64,000 bases of DNA from positions 1 to 64,000 of the forward strand of contig NZ_JABMCE010000074.1 in NCBI RefSeq assembly GCF_013359865.1. The letters run 5' to 3'. The notes beneath the pieces are model-generated. The model ran no database searches. It saw nothing but the letters and a program-made list of their open reading frames with translations, and was not told the origin of the DNA. Source of the DNA: Curtobacterium pusillum. GTDB lineage: Bacteria; Actinomycetota; Actinomycetes; Actinomycetales; Microbacteriaceae. Positions 28,354-37,511 of the stretch are shown piece by piece. How positions within the stretch are numbered: position 1 is the first letter of the stretch; each line of letters begins with the position of its first letter. The position numbers and the translations under genes are program-made.

Positions 28354-31300
28354 CGACGGCTCCCTTCGGGTCGAGGACGGTCGTCTGGCCGGCGGGGTCG
28401 GCCTGTGCGGGAACCGGTGCTGGAGCGGAGGGGAAGTGCGCCACCTGCACGATGCGGGGAGCGGTGCCGCGGCGCACGAGACGGCCACGACCGGGCGGGA
28501 ACTGCTCGGCGTAGACCTTCGGGAACACCTGACCCTCCGACCGTTCACCACTGAGGACGAGTCCGGTGGCGCCGGAGTCCCTGATCGACTGGATCACCGT
28601 GTCGTACATCGCCCGGGCGGCACCGGCGACGGGGCGCGTGAGGACGACGTGCAGGCCGAGGTCCCGCGCGGACGGCAGGTACGGCATGAGCGGCGCGAGC
28701 GGGTCGGTGCCGGCGGACGCGACGATGTCGTAGTCGTCCACGAGCACCACGATCCGTGGACGGGGTCCCGTGGAGGTGCCGGCGGCGCGCTGCTCGAGCT
28801 CGGCCGCGATGGCGGCGGCGAGCCCGCGGGCGTCCCGGCCGTTGGCCGCGTGACCACCGAGGAAGTCGTCGGGCGTCCCCGCCGCCGCGCCACCGCGGAC
28901 GTCCATGAACGCGAGCACGAGCTCGTCCGGGGTCGCCCGGTCCATGAACCCGGCGGCGAGGCCGCGCAGGAGCGCGGTCTTGCCGCTCGCCGTGTCGCCG
29001 AACACCAGGAGGTGCTGGTCCACCGCGGGGTCGAACGCCACGAAGTCCATCGTGTCCTGGCGGAGGGCGAACGGCACGGTGGACGGGGTCGCGAGCGGGT
29101 CGGGCAGCTCGGCGGGGTCGAACGACTCGGGGAGCAGGCGGATCGGTGCCGCCGCCGGGCCGCCCCAGCTGTCCGCGACGCGCTGGGCGAGGGCGGCGAG
29201 CTCGTCGCCGACAGCGCCGTCGTCCACGTCGTCGAGCACCGGCAGCGCGACCTGGCCGAACAGCTCGTCGCCGGTGAGCACACGCCCGGGCTCGCCCGAC
29301 TTCAGGGTGGCCGCCGCCGCCCGGGCGATGGTCGAGTCGGCGGGGTCGTTGAGCCGCAGCTCGAACCGCTGCCCGATGAGCGGCTGGTTCGCGAGCCGCA
29401 ACTCGTTCCAGCGGGTGAGCGCCACGACGACGTGGATGCCGAAGCTCCCGCCGCGCTGGAGCAGATCGCCGAACGCGTCCTCGAGCTCCTCGAACTCGGT
29501 GCGCATCACACCGAAGCCGTCGACGAGCAGCACGACGTCGGCCGACCCCAGCTCGGGCACCCGGCCGGCGGCGTGCCGGCTGCGGAGCATCGCGAGCGAG
29601 TCGATGCCGTGGTCGCGGAACACGCGCTCCCGGAGGCGGATCATCGCCTGCAGCTCCTCGACGAGTCGGAGCAGGCGGTTCCGGTCCGAGCGGGTCGCGA
29701 CGCCGCCGACGTGCGGGAAGCCCTCGATCCGGCCCAGACCGCCGCCGGCGAGGTCCATGCCGTACACGCTCACCTGGCGGGGCGTCGTCGTCAGCGCGAT
29801 CGACGCCGCCACCGAGCGCAGGAACGTCGTGCGGCCGGAGCCCGGGGCGCCGATGACCGCGACGTGCCCGCCGCCCTGCGTCAGGTCGAGCATCCACGGG
29901 CGCTGCCGCTGGCGTGCGGGATCGTCGAGCAGCCCGATGGGCACCGTGATCCCGGCGGGGTCGACCGCGGCGTTCGGGTCGAGCACGGCGCCGAGCGCCA
30001 ACCGGGTCGGCAGGGGTGGGAGCCACACGGGCGTGGTGGCGCGGTCGCCGCGGCCGAGGCGTTCGACCGCCTCGTCGACGACGCTGCGACCGACGTCGGG
30101 GGACTCGAGGGTCGCCTCGCCGGGTTCGTCGTCCTCGGTCGCGAGGGTGTTGTACACGGGGAGCTCGAACGGCTCGGGCGCCGCGTCGGCGGACGTCACC
30201 GCGGCGGCAGCGGCGGGTGTGGCGTCCTCCACCGGGCCGGAGACGTAGCCGGACCGGAAGCGGGTGTACACGCTGGTGTCGACCTTGAGGTACCCGTACC
30301 CGGGCACCGCCGGCAGGTGGAAGGCGTCCCCGGTGTCGAGGACGACCTGGCTCTCCGCCTCCGAGAACGTGCGCAGGCCGAGACGGTACGACAGGTACGT
30401 GTCGAGCCCGCGGAGCTTGCCGGCCTCGATGCGCTGGCTCGACAGGAGCAGGTGCACGCCGATGGACCGGCCGATGCGGCCGATCATGAGGAGGAGGTCG
30501 ACGAACTCGGGCTCCGCCGTGAGCAGCTCGCCGAACTCGTCGATGACCAGCACGAGGTGCGGCATCGGCGGCAGCTCGGGGCGGTGCGTCCGGAGCTCGC
30601 GGTAGTGCGTGATCGACGGAGCGGCCCCGGCGTCGCGGAGCATCTCCTGACGACGGCGGACCTCGCCCGCGATCGACGCCCGGGCCCGACGGGTGAGCTG
30701 TGGGTCGTCGGCGAGGTTGTCGATGAGGCCGGCGACGTGCGGCAGCCGGGCGAACGGCGCGAACGCCGCGCCGCCCTTGTAGTCGACGAGGATCATCGCG
30801 AGGTCCTCCGGCGGGTGCGACACCGCGAGCCCGAGGACGAGCGTGCGGAGCATCTCGCTCTTCCCGGAACCGGTCGCACCGATGCAGATGCCGTGCGGCC
30901 CCATGCCGAGCTGCGCGGACTCCTTGAGGTCGAGCAGCAGCGGTGCGCCGAAGTCGTCGACGCCGATGGGCACCCGGAGGAAGTCGCGCGGGGAGCGCGG
31001 GCGCCAGGACAGCTCCGGGTCGATCGTCGTGACGTCGTCGACGCCGAGCAGGTCGGTGACACCGATCGCGGCCGACGACTCGGAGCGTTCCTCGGCGTCC
31101 GCGGACAGGCGCAGGGGCGCGAGGGCGCGGGCGACGGCCGTCACCAGGGTCGGGGCGACGGGGTCGCAGACGGCGGTCTGCACCGGGGCGGGTTCGCCCT
31201 CCGCCACGTCGCGCGCGTCGACGATCTCGAGCGACGTCGCACCGGGGGCCTCCGATCGCGCCGTCACCCGGACGCGGACGTCCGACGGCTCGTGCAACCG

Positions 31301-32371
31301 GTCGGCGACGAGGTGGACCACCGTGATCCGCAGGTCCTCCGGCCGGGTCTCGCCCTCGGGCAGCGCGAGCGGAACGGCGACGCTGCCGTGCTCGTCCGCG
31401 AACACCACGAGTCGGGGCAGGTCGCTGCGCTTCGCGGAGTCGCCCGACCGGCGGTACATCGCGGCGGTCCGGGCACGTTCCCCGAGCTCGGCGGCGAGTG
31501 TCCGTGCGAGCGCCGGGACGTCCTCGGCCACCCGGCGGGCCCGGAGCGGCCCGTCGAAGGTGCGGTCCATCCGGGCGTGCGGGAGCAGGTCGAACCAGTC
31601 CCAGTCGTCGGCGCGCTCGGCCGGGAAGGCCGCGGCGAGGTGCAGGTCCTCGGGCGCGTGGAGGGCGGCCAGCTGGGCGACGAGCGCCCGCGCGACGTCG
31701 AGCACGGCGGCGCGGTCACCGACGACGGAGACGTCCCCGGCGTCGTCGAGCCGTATCGCGATCGGCATCGCGTGCACCGTGCCGTAGTGCGCGGCGACCT
31801 GCTCGAGCTCGGCGAGCATGAGCGGGTCGAGCGGCTGCACCGGGTTCTGGTCCGGCGGCACGGTCAGGTCGAGCCACGCCACGTCGCCCGACCCGACCCG
31901 CACGCGCAGGAAGTCGCCGTGCGCGCGCCGACGTTCCCACAGCCGGGCCGGGTCGCCGACGAGCCGGGGGAGCGTGTCGGGCGACGGGTCGACGTGCTCG
32001 GCGCGTTCGCGGACCGCGGTCGTCCGGGCGCGCAGGTCGCCGCGGAGCTCCTCGAGGTAGTCGAGGTAGCGCTCGCGCTGCGTGCGGCGGTTGCGGACGG
32101 CGTTGCCGCGCTGCGTGAACGCCATGCCGAGGCCGCCGACGAGGGCGACGACGAACACCAGCGCCGCGACGACCATGAGCACGGGGTTGTTGCCGCGCAG
32201 CACGACCATCATGACGACCGACGAGATCGCGCCGACGACCGGCAGCAGCGACTGCAGCGGGATGCCGCCGCTCGGCCCCTCCGGCAGCTGCGGCGGCGGC
32301 GCGAGCTGTTCCGCGTCCGGCCGGACGAGCGGTGTGGAGACCCGAGCGGGCCGGTGCACGATGCGGTTCAC
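28343..32371 (-). CDS. eccC: Type VII secretion ATPase EccC (FtsK/SpoIIIE, three NTPase domains)
   Basis: A 1342-residue membrane motor of ESX/T7SS. Two N-terminal helices (SLLPVVGAISSVVMMVVL and PVLMVVAALVFVVALVGGLG) anchor it. Three FtsK-like ATPase domains follow, with P-loops GATGSGKS (about 498), GAPGSGRT (about 841) and GDTASGKT (about 1125); the second has Arg for Lys. LVDYKGGAAFAPF and VLVIDEFGELL are diagnostic of the first domain. EccCa and EccCb are fused in one chain. It recognises the C-terminal signals of Esx-type substrates and drives export. GTG at 32371 overlaps the upstream stop in GTGA. Confidence 0.94.
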   Translation of the reverse strand: MNRIVHRPARVSTPLVRPDAEQLAPPPQLPEGPSGGIPLQSLLPVVGAISSVVMMVVLRGNNPVLMVVAALVFVVALVGGLGMAFTQRGNAVRNRRTQRERYLDYLEELRGDLRARTTAVRERAEHVDPSPDTLPRLVGDPARLWERRRAHGDFLRVRVGSGDVAWLDLTVPPDQNPVQPLDPLMLAELEQVAAHYGTVHAMPIAIRLDDAGDVSVVGDRAAVLDVARALVAQLAALHAPEDLHLAAAFPAERADDWDWFDLLPHARMDRTFDGPLRARRVAEDVPALARTLAAELGERARTAAMYRRSGDSAKRSDLPRLVVFADEHGSVAVPLALPEGETRPEDLRITVVHLVADRLHEPSDVRVRVTARSEAPGATSLEIVDARDVAEGEPAPVQTAVCDPVAPTLVTAVARALAPLRLSADAEERSESSAAIGVTDLLGVDDVTTIDPELSWRPRSPRDFLRVPIGVDDFGAPLLLDLKESAQLGMGPHGICIGATGSGKSEMLRTLVLGLAVSHPPEDLAMILVDYKGGAAFAPFARLPHVAGLIDNLADDPQLTRRARASIAGEVRRRQEMLRDAGAAPSITHYRELRTHRPELPPMPHLVLVIDEFGELLTAEPEFVDLLLMIGRIGRSIGVHLLLSSQRIEAGKLRGLDTYLSYRLGLRTFSEAESQVVLDTGDAFHLPAVPGYGYLKVDTSVYTRFRSGYVSGPVEDATPAAAAAVTSADAAPEPFELPVYNTLATEDDEPGEATLESPDVGRSVVDEAVERLGRGDRATTPVWLPPLPTRLALGAVLDPNAAVDPAGITVPIGLLDDPARQRQRPWMLDLTQGGGHVAVIGAPGSGRTTFLRSVAASIALTTTPRQVSVYGMDLAGGGLGRIEGFPHVGGVATRSDRNRLLRLVEELQAMIRLRERVFRDHGIDSLAMLRSRHAAGRVPELGSADVVLLVDGFGVMRTEFEELEDAFGDLLQRGGSFGIHVVVALTRWNELRLANQPLIGQRFELRLNDPADSTIARAAAATLKSGEPGRVLTGDELFGQVALPVLDDVDDGAVGDELAALAQRVADSWGGPAAAPIRLLPESFDPAELPDPLATPSTVPFALRQDTMDFVAFDPAVDQHLLVFGDTASGKTALLRGLAAGFMDRATPDELVLAFMDVRGGAAAGTPDDFLGGHAANGRDARGLAAAIAAELEQRAAGTSTGPRPRIVVLVDDYDIVASAGTDPLAPLMPYLPSARDLGLHVVLTRPVAGAARAMYDTVIQSIRDSGATGLVLSGERSEGQVFPKVYAEQFPPGRGRLVRRGTAPRIVQVAHFPSAPAPVPAQADPAGQTTVLDPKGAVDAP

Positions 32372-33228
32372 CGGGTCGCCTCCGGGATGGTGTCGGTCGG
32401 TGCCCAGCGGCGGTCGACGGCCGCGTCCACGAGGGCCGCGGTCAGCTGGATGAGGGCGATGCGCGATGCGGTGGGGCGGTCGCCCCCGCTCGTGACGCTC
32501 GGGTCGCTCGGGACCGGGTGCACCGCGTGGTCGGGCCACTCGGCCGCGGTCCGGGCCGCGCGGAGGCCGGCTCCGGTGGTGTCGACCGGCACGACGAGCA
32601 CCCGTGCGTCGGGTGCGTGCCGCCGGATCGCGTCGGCGTGCGCCACGCCCTCCTCGACGGCGGGCCGCTCGGGTCCGGTGACGAGGGCGACGACGTGCGC
32701 GTCGGCGGCGACGGCGCCGAGGTCGACGAAGGGGCTTCGGGATCCCCAGTCGCCGACGACGACGTCGAAGAACCGGGCGATCGGGTCGACGGCGTCCGTC
32801 CAGTCCGCGGGTGCGGCCTGTCGGGTCGGGAGGCGCGGATCACCGATCCGGAGCACGTGCAGTCCCGAGGGGGTCACCGCCAGACCGTCGGTCGCGTCCC
32901 AGGACGTGCGCGCGGCACTGCGGCGGTCCGAGGGCGGTGTCGGCGAGGTGCGCTCGGCACCCGCGTGCACCGCGAAGGACCGGAGGCCCGCCGCGCCGTC
33001 GACGCCAAGCACGCGGCCGGACCGTCGGCGTGCCAGCACCGTGGCGACGGTGGCCGCGGTCGCGGAGCACCCGGTCCCGCCGCGCAGCGACGCGAACGCG
33101 ATCCGCCGGCTCGTCGGGACACCCTGCCGGATCGCCCGGTGCGCGTCGTCGAGGTCACGGGCGCCGCCGGCCACGCTGCCGAAGAACGCCCGTCCGAGCG
33201 CAGGGACCACGTCGTCGAAGAGCCGCAT
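32368..33228 (-). CDS. MinD/ParA-like protein with degenerate P-loop (ESX cluster)
   Basis: A 286-residue protein. RRIAFASLRGGTGCSATAATVATVLA is a MinD/CpsD-type nucleotide-binding loop in which the Lys of GGxGKT is replaced (GGTGCSAT, 50-57). FFDVVVGDWGSRSPFVDLG corresponds to the Walker B/Asp region and reads DWG where the family normally has D-x-x. MinD-like proteins are common in ESX loci (for example EspI of mycobacteria). Its position between eccD and eccC supports a regulatory or scaffolding role. Catalysis is doubtful. Confidence 0.7.
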   Translation of the reverse strand: MRLFDDVVPALGRAFFGSVAGGARDLDDAHRAIRQGVPTSRRIAFASLRGGTGCSATAATVATVLARRRSGRVLGVDGAAGLRSFAVHAGAERTSPTPPSDRRSAARTSWDATDGLAVTPSGLHVLRIGDPRLPTRQAAPADWTDAVDPIARFFDVVVGDWGSRSPFVDLGAVAADAHVVALVTGPERPAVEEGVAHADAIRRHAPDARVLVVPVDTTGAGLRAARTAAEWPDHAVHPVPSDPSVTSGGDRPTASRIALIQLTAALVDAAVDRRWAPTDTIPEATR

Positions 33229-33230
33229 CG

Positions 33231-34598
33231 TCAGAAGGTCTCCAGCAGGGCGGCGAACAGGCCGAACGTGCCGAGGAGCAGGGGCAGCGTGACGACGACG
33301 GCGATGGTCTCGAGCACGTTGCCGAGGGATCGCAGCCGGGCACGCTGGTGGGCCGCCGGCCGGAGCCCGGCGAGCAGCGCGCCGGCGACCGCGAGCCCGG
33401 CGAGCGCACCGAGGACCTGGACGGGTGCGGTGGCGGCGTGGCCGACGAGGCCGAGGACCGCTGCGACGACCACGGCGCTCCAGAGCAGCACGCCCTGCAG
33501 GGTCAGCGGGAAGGCGCGCGTGCGGAGTGCGGCGACGACCACGACCGCGGTGCCGAGTCCGATGGCCCACGGGTCCTGGTCGGCGACGAGCGCGGCCCCG
33601 GCGAGCGCGATCGGCGCCGCGACCGCCGCGGTGGTCCAGTCCAACGCCCGGTACGCGTCGTCGAGGGCGGTGACCACGCGGTCACGCGCCACCGGTTCGC
33701 CGCCGCTGACCCGGTCGTCGAGTCCGGTGAGACCGGCGGAGGACATGGCGGCCGACGGCAGCAGGCCGCACGCGACGACGGCGGCGATCGCGACGACGCC
33801 CCAGCCGGCTGCCTGCGGAGCCGGGGTCAGCCAGGTCACCATCCCGAGCAGGGGGAGCACGACGCCGACGACGGAGGCGATGCCGATCGTCCTGGTGCGC
33901 TGGCCGATGCCGAGCCCGAGGCCGAGCGCGATCCAGGCCCAGACGAGCACGACCGCCGCGATCATCGCGGGCTCGTCACCGTCGCGCCCGACGGCCGGGC
34001 CGACCGCGAGGCCGATCGGCAGCGCCAGACCGGTGGCCGCCGCGGTGAGGGCGATGCCGGTCCAGCGTGCACCGGCGCGCCCGGCGATGAGTGCGGCGAT
34101 CGCGAGGACGACCCCGCTTCCGGCGAGCACGGACGGCAGCAGCGCGGGGGAGACGGTCCCACCGTCGAACGCGGCCCGCACCGAGGCGACGGTGAACGCG
34201 GCGACCACCAGGGTGCCGACGACGGACGCGGTGGCACCGACGGCACCCGCGGCCACGGCCTGTCGTGCCGCGGTGCCCCAGCCGTCCGAGCGACGGGCGA
34301 GGGAGTCCGCGACGGCGTCCGTGACGTCGGAGACCTCCGGCGGCGGCGGCGCATCCGCACGGCGGACCAGGTGCAGGACCTCGCCGTCGGCGATCTCCTG
34401 GGTGGCGGCGTCCGCCGCGAGCGAGACCTCTTCCCCGGTGACGCGCACGAGGGCGACCGGGTGGGCGCTGTCGGCGATCGGCTCGTCGAGGATGTCGACC
34501 AGGCGCGGCAGGAGACCGGCGAACGGTTCGTCGGACGCGACGACGACGTCGGCGCGACGGCCGGCGCCGACGACGGTCACGCGGGTGAAGTCGGTCAC
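33231..34598 (-). CDS. eccD: Type VII secretion integral membrane protein EccD
   Basis: A 455-residue protein. The first 90 residues (TDFTRVTVVGAGRRADVVVASDEPFAGLLPRLVDIL) form the ubiquitin-like YukD domain of EccD. About eleven hydrophobic helices follow from residue 110 to the end and form the channel-like membrane part. The charged loop GLTGLDDRVSGGEPVARDRV lies in the middle, as in known EccD proteins. GTG at 34598 overlaps the preceding small gene's stop. EccC and EccD are the only classical ESX core components in the window. Confidence 0.9.
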   Translation of the reverse strand: MTDFTRVTVVGAGRRADVVVASDEPFAGLLPRLVDILDEPIADSAHPVALVRVTGEEVSLAADAATQEIADGEVLHLVRRADAPPPPEVSDVTDAVADSLARRSDGWGTAARQAVAAGAVGATASVVGTLVVAAFTVASVRAAFDGGTVSPALLPSVLAGSGVVLAIAALIAGRAGARWTGIALTAAATGLALPIGLAVGPAVGRDGDEPAMIAAVVLVWAWIALGLGLGIGQRTRTIGIASVVGVVLPLLGMVTWLTPAPQAAGWGVVAIAAVVACGLLPSAAMSSAGLTGLDDRVSGGEPVARDRVVTALDDAYRALDWTTAAVAAPIALAGAALVADQDPWAIGLGTAVVVVAALRTRAFPLTLQGVLLWSAVVVAAVLGLVGHAATAPVQVLGALAGLAVAGALLAGLRPAAHQRARLRSLGNVLETIAVVVTLPLLLGTFGLFAALLETF

Positions 34599-34837
34599 TT
34601 GGTCTCCTGTTGCTGTTGCTGCTGGGCTGCCTGCTGGGCGAGCGCGTTCGTGACGAACGAGTACCCGAGGCACCCGACGCCGACGACCGCGGCGAGCACC
34701 ACGCTGCCGATGAACCGCTTCACGTTGTCGTTCACGAGGCGGCGGTCGGCGAGTCGCCCGAGCACGAACGCCTGTCGGAGCCGGCGCCGGTGCGTGGCGA
34801 CGCTCTCCAGCAGGATCGAGTCACTGTTCCGCGGCAC
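34595..34837 (-). CDS. Small single-pass membrane protein of the ESX cluster
   Basis: An 80-residue protein. The basic N-terminal half (SVATHRRRLRQAFVLGRLADRRLVNDNVKRF) precedes one membrane helix (IGSVVLAAVVGVGCLGYSFV) and a Gln-rich tail. Helix orientation by the positive-inside rule puts the N-terminus in the cytoplasm. It has the length and topology of a shortened EccB-like or accessory subunit, but no family is recognised. GTG start; it overlaps the preceding gene by 17 bases. Confidence 0.7.
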   Translation of the reverse strand: MPRNSDSILLESVATHRRRLRQAFVLGRLADRRLVNDNVKRFIGSVVLAAVVGVGCLGYSFVTNALAQQAAQQQQQQETK

Positions 34838-35930
34838 GCTGCACCTGCTCCCTCGTCCGGTCGTCCATCCCCACTGCTTCCGCCACGCGGTCGTCGCCGA
34901 TGTGCCCGATCACGGCGGCGAGTTCCTCGACCGGGTTCCGGTCCCGCTGGCGGCCGAACGGCAGCACGAGCGCGGGGATCCGGGGCTTGCCCGCCACCAC
35001 GGCGCCGAACCGGCCGCGCATGTCGTCGGGGTCGAGGCCGAGCTGCCGGACCGCCGGTGCCCCGAGGAGCATGGCCACCGGGACGGGTGGCGGCACCAGG
35101 CACGGCGCCTGCGCGAGGTCGGCGCGGCCGGGACGGCGGAGCACGAGGGCGAACAGCGGCAGCTGCGTCGCGGCGAGCCTGCCGAGGACCTGGGGCACCG
35201 CGGCGACCCGCATCCCGGACAGCGTGTCACCGGGGGCACCGACCGACAGCAGGCCCGTCGTGAGCTCCTCGACGCCGTGCTCGGTGCGCTGTGCCGTGAC
35301 GGTCAGGGCGACCGGTGCCGCGGCGGACCCCACGGCGGTGAACCGGGTCGGGTCCGGCATCCGCTCGCGGGCGGCCGCGGTGAGTGCGTGCCGGTCCCAG
35401 GGACGCCCGGCCGGTTCGTGGGTGCCCCAGCCCGTCGGAGCGGCTCCGGCGAGTTCCGTCGCGAACAGCTCCGTCGTCGTGCCGAGGACCGTCTCGGCGG
35501 CGGCGCGGTGCCGCACCGAGGCCGATACGACGAGCTGGTCGGCGGTCGGCTGCTGCGGGCGCAGGTACCCGACGGCGACCTCGTCGACCGAAGTGGGAGG
35601 GCCGAGGCGCACGGCGTCCGTGAACTCGACGAGCCGGCGTCCGTCGAGCCCGTTGCGCAATCCGTCGTCGCCGCGGACGACCCACGCCCCGCCGACCTCG
35701 ACGAGGGCCTGCCGGAACGCCTCGGTGAGCACCGACAGACCGTCGGTGACGAGGATCGGACGGGCACCGGCGGACGCCGCCGTCCGGAGGACGTCGAGCT
35801 GCGCACGGCCGAGGCGCACGACCGCGGCGCGGCTCTCGATGCGGATGCTGCCGTCGCCGGCCGAGTCGACGAGCGGGTGCTTCGCGGTCGGACGTTCGTC
35901 GCCGGCCCGCGCGCCGGGGAACGGGTTCAC
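34821..35930 (-). CDS. Soluble ESX-cluster protein of unknown function (possibly DUF6177)
   Basis: A 369-residue protein with no membrane segment. Distinct stretches are RAAVVRLGRAQLDVLRTAA, GARPILVTDGLSVLTEAFRQAL and GAWVVRGDDGLRNGLDGRRLVEF, an alternating alpha/beta pattern, and a C-terminal part with PVEELAAVIGHIGDDRVAEAVGM. I recall similar proteins beside actinobacterial T7SS genes under the name DUF6177, but I cannot confirm this. Its GTG overlaps the FHA gene stop (GTGA), so it is the second gene of the operon. Confidence 0.65.
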   Translation of the reverse strand: MNPFPGARAGDERPTAKHPLVDSAGDGSIRIESRAAVVRLGRAQLDVLRTAASAGARPILVTDGLSVLTEAFRQALVEVGGAWVVRGDDGLRNGLDGRRLVEFTDAVRLGPPTSVDEVAVGYLRPQQPTADQLVVSASVRHRAAAETVLGTTTELFATELAGAAPTGWGTHEPAGRPWDRHALTAAARERMPDPTRFTAVGSAAAPVALTVTAQRTEHGVEELTTGLLSVGAPGDTLSGMRVAAVPQVLGRLAATQLPLFALVLRRPGRADLAQAPCLVPPPVPVAMLLGAPAVRQLGLDPDDMRGRFGAVVAGKPRIPALVLPFGRQRDRNPVEELAAVIGHIGDDRVAEAVGMDDRTREQVQRAAEQ

Positions 35931-37009
35931 GAGGCCGCCCCGACCCGGTCGACCACGAACGCGTGGTCGCCGATGCGCACGGACGATCCGGCGGCGACGG
36001 CGAGGTCGACGCCGGGCACGAGGTCCTCGAACGACGCGTCGGGTCGGACCACCGACGTCCCGTTCGTCGACCCCAGGTCGCGCAGCACCACGACGCCGTC
36101 GGCCTGCACGAGCGCGACGTGGGTCTTCGACAGCGTGCGGGAGAGGTCGGGCACCGCGACCGTCGCGACCCCCGGCTCGGCCTCGGGGTTGCGGCCGACG
36201 ACGCACGTCCCGCGGAACCAGTGCACGGCGCCGGAATCGAACCGGAGCACGACGGCGTCCACCGGCACGGAGTCGTCGGCGACCGGTGCCGTCGGCGGCG
36301 GCACGACCGCGAAGGCGGGGGCTGGGGTGGACGCGGCGCCGGAACGACGGGTGGCGTCGAGACCGACCGGCACCGCGCCTCCCGGCAAGGGAGCGGAACC
36401 GGGACGCACGCCCGCCGACGCGGCCGCACCGAAGGCGGTGCCGAGCGCCGGGACGGCGGGGGAGAGCGGCTCACGACCGGTGCGGAGGGATGCGGTCAGC
36501 GTGCCGGTCGCCCCGGCCCACGGGCCGGAGCCGGACGCGCGACGGTGCGGACCGCCGCGCAGGCGCGCTATCTGCCGCACCGGTCCGGCCGGCAGGGCGT
36601 CGTCGACGTCGACGACCCGGGTGGCGAGCAGCAGGCCGCCCGGCCCACGACCGGTCCTGGAGGCGCGGATCACCACGATCACGGCCGTCACGACGACGCC
36701 GAGCACGGCTCCGGCGATCGCGGTTCCCACCGGGTCGGACGACGGGACGGCGGTGTGCGCGAGGAAGAGGAGGGCGGCGCCCGCGGCGGCACCGAGCAGG
36801 CACACGACGACGTCGACCAGTCGGGCGAGCGCCACCGTGCCGGTACCGGCGGACGCGACGTCGCGGAGGGCGTCGTAGCCGTCGGCGGCGACGGTCCGGC
36901 CGAGGAGCGCGCCGCAGTCGGTGCAGAACCGCTGCCCCTGCGTGGACGCGGCGCCGCAGCGTCCGCACGTCATGACCGGAACCACGGTCTCGACCACCAT
37001 CGACGACAT
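35927..37009 (-). CDS. Zinc-ribbon, membrane and FHA-domain protein (ESX cluster)
   Basis: A 360-residue protein with four parts: a zinc ribbon (CGRCG...FCTDCG, about 15-33); an RDD-like membrane section with two helices (LARLVDVVVCLLGAAAGAALLFL and GTAIAGAVLGVVVTAVIVVI); a Pro/Ala-rich linker; and a C-terminal FHA domain (VVGRNPEAE, SRTLSKTHVAL, LRDLGSTNGTSV). FHA domains bind phosphothreonine, which suggests control of the secretion system by Ser/Thr kinases; no kinase gene is in the window. It is the first gene of the leftward operon, with a strong Shine-Dalgarno (GGGAGG). Confidence 0.88.
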   Translation of the reverse strand: MSSMVVETVVPVMTCGRCGAASTQGQRFCTDCGALLGRTVAADGYDALRDVASAGTGTVALARLVDVVVCLLGAAAGAALLFLAHTAVPSSDPVGTAIAGAVLGVVVTAVIVVIRASRTGRGPGGLLLATRVVDVDDALPAGPVRQIARLRGGPHRRASGSGPWAGATGTLTASLRTGREPLSPAVPALGTAFGAAASAGVRPGSAPLPGGAVPVGLDATRRSGAASTPAPAFAVVPPPTAPVADDSVPVDAVVLRFDSGAVHWFRGTCVVGRNPEAEPGVATVAVPDLSRTLSKTHVALVQADGVVVLRDLGSTNGTSVVRPDASFEDLVPGVDLAVAAGSSVRIGDHAFVVDRVGAAS

Positions 37010-37146
37010 GCCTCACCTCCCATCGGCACGTCCGATCATGTCAGAAGGAGGGCCGACCGCGTGACGTGAGCGACCGACGTGGTCTAGGCTGCTGACGTTC
37101 GCTGTCACCCGTTGAGGGGTGGGGGGAAAGACAGAGAGGATGAGCG

Positions 37147-37482
37147 ATGAAGTTCGCAATGGGGGCACAGGTCCTCACCAACCTGACCAAGCAGACGTCC
37201 GGCGCCTCCGGTGACCTCGGGACCCTGGTCCGCAGGCTCGCCGACTCGGCCGAGCCGCTGCAGGGCCGCTTCAACGGTGCCGGCCGTGCCGCGTTCGACC
37301 GCTTCAAGTCCGAGACGGACTCCATCGCCAACGAGCTGAACGGCGCGCTCTCGAGCGTGCTCCAGGGCATCTCGGGCATGGACCGCTCGTTCCACGAGGG
37401 CGACCAGGACATGGCGCAGTCCACGAGTTCGCTCGAGGGCAGCTCGAACTTCGACGCGGCCCGCTTCAGCGGCCGCGCCTGA
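37147..37482 (+). CDS. WXG100-like ESX secretion substrate
   Basis: A 111-residue helical protein starting MKFAMGAQVLTNLTKQTSGASGDL. The hairpin turn motif that is WxG in ESAT-6 proteins reads FNG (QGRFNGAGRAAFDRF), followed by a long second helix (IANELNGALSSVLQGISGMD). The size and two-helix pattern match EsxA/EsxB. It is the first gene of the rightward ESX operon, with GAGAGGA about 7 bases before the ATG. A possible -10, TAGGCT, lies at 37085-37090. Confidence 0.8.
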   Translation: MKFAMGAQVLTNLTKQTSGASGDLGTLVRRLADSAEPLQGRFNGAGRAAFDRFKSETDSIANELNGALSSVLQGISGMDRSFHEGDQDMAQSTSSLEGSSNFDAARFSGRA

Positions 37483-37511
37483 CGGATCTTCGGGGAGAGG
37501 GAGAGAACACC

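Noticed and set aside
27824-33292. Very long plus-strand open frame (over 1800 codons) across eccC
   Set aside because: Its product is Arg/Gly/Val-rich with no domain, and it lies exactly opposite eccC and its neighbours. In GC-rich DNA the complementary frame lacks stops.
36360-36400. Partial match to the dispersed palindrome core (CACCGCGCCTCCC)
   Set aside because: Only one arm is present and it lies inside the FHA gene linker; probably chance in coding sequence.
32332-36878. Long plus-strand open frames opposite the FHA, eccD and MinD-like genes
   Set aside because: Low-complexity Arg/Ala/Thr products in shadow of well-supported minus-strand genes with domains and GTGA junctions.
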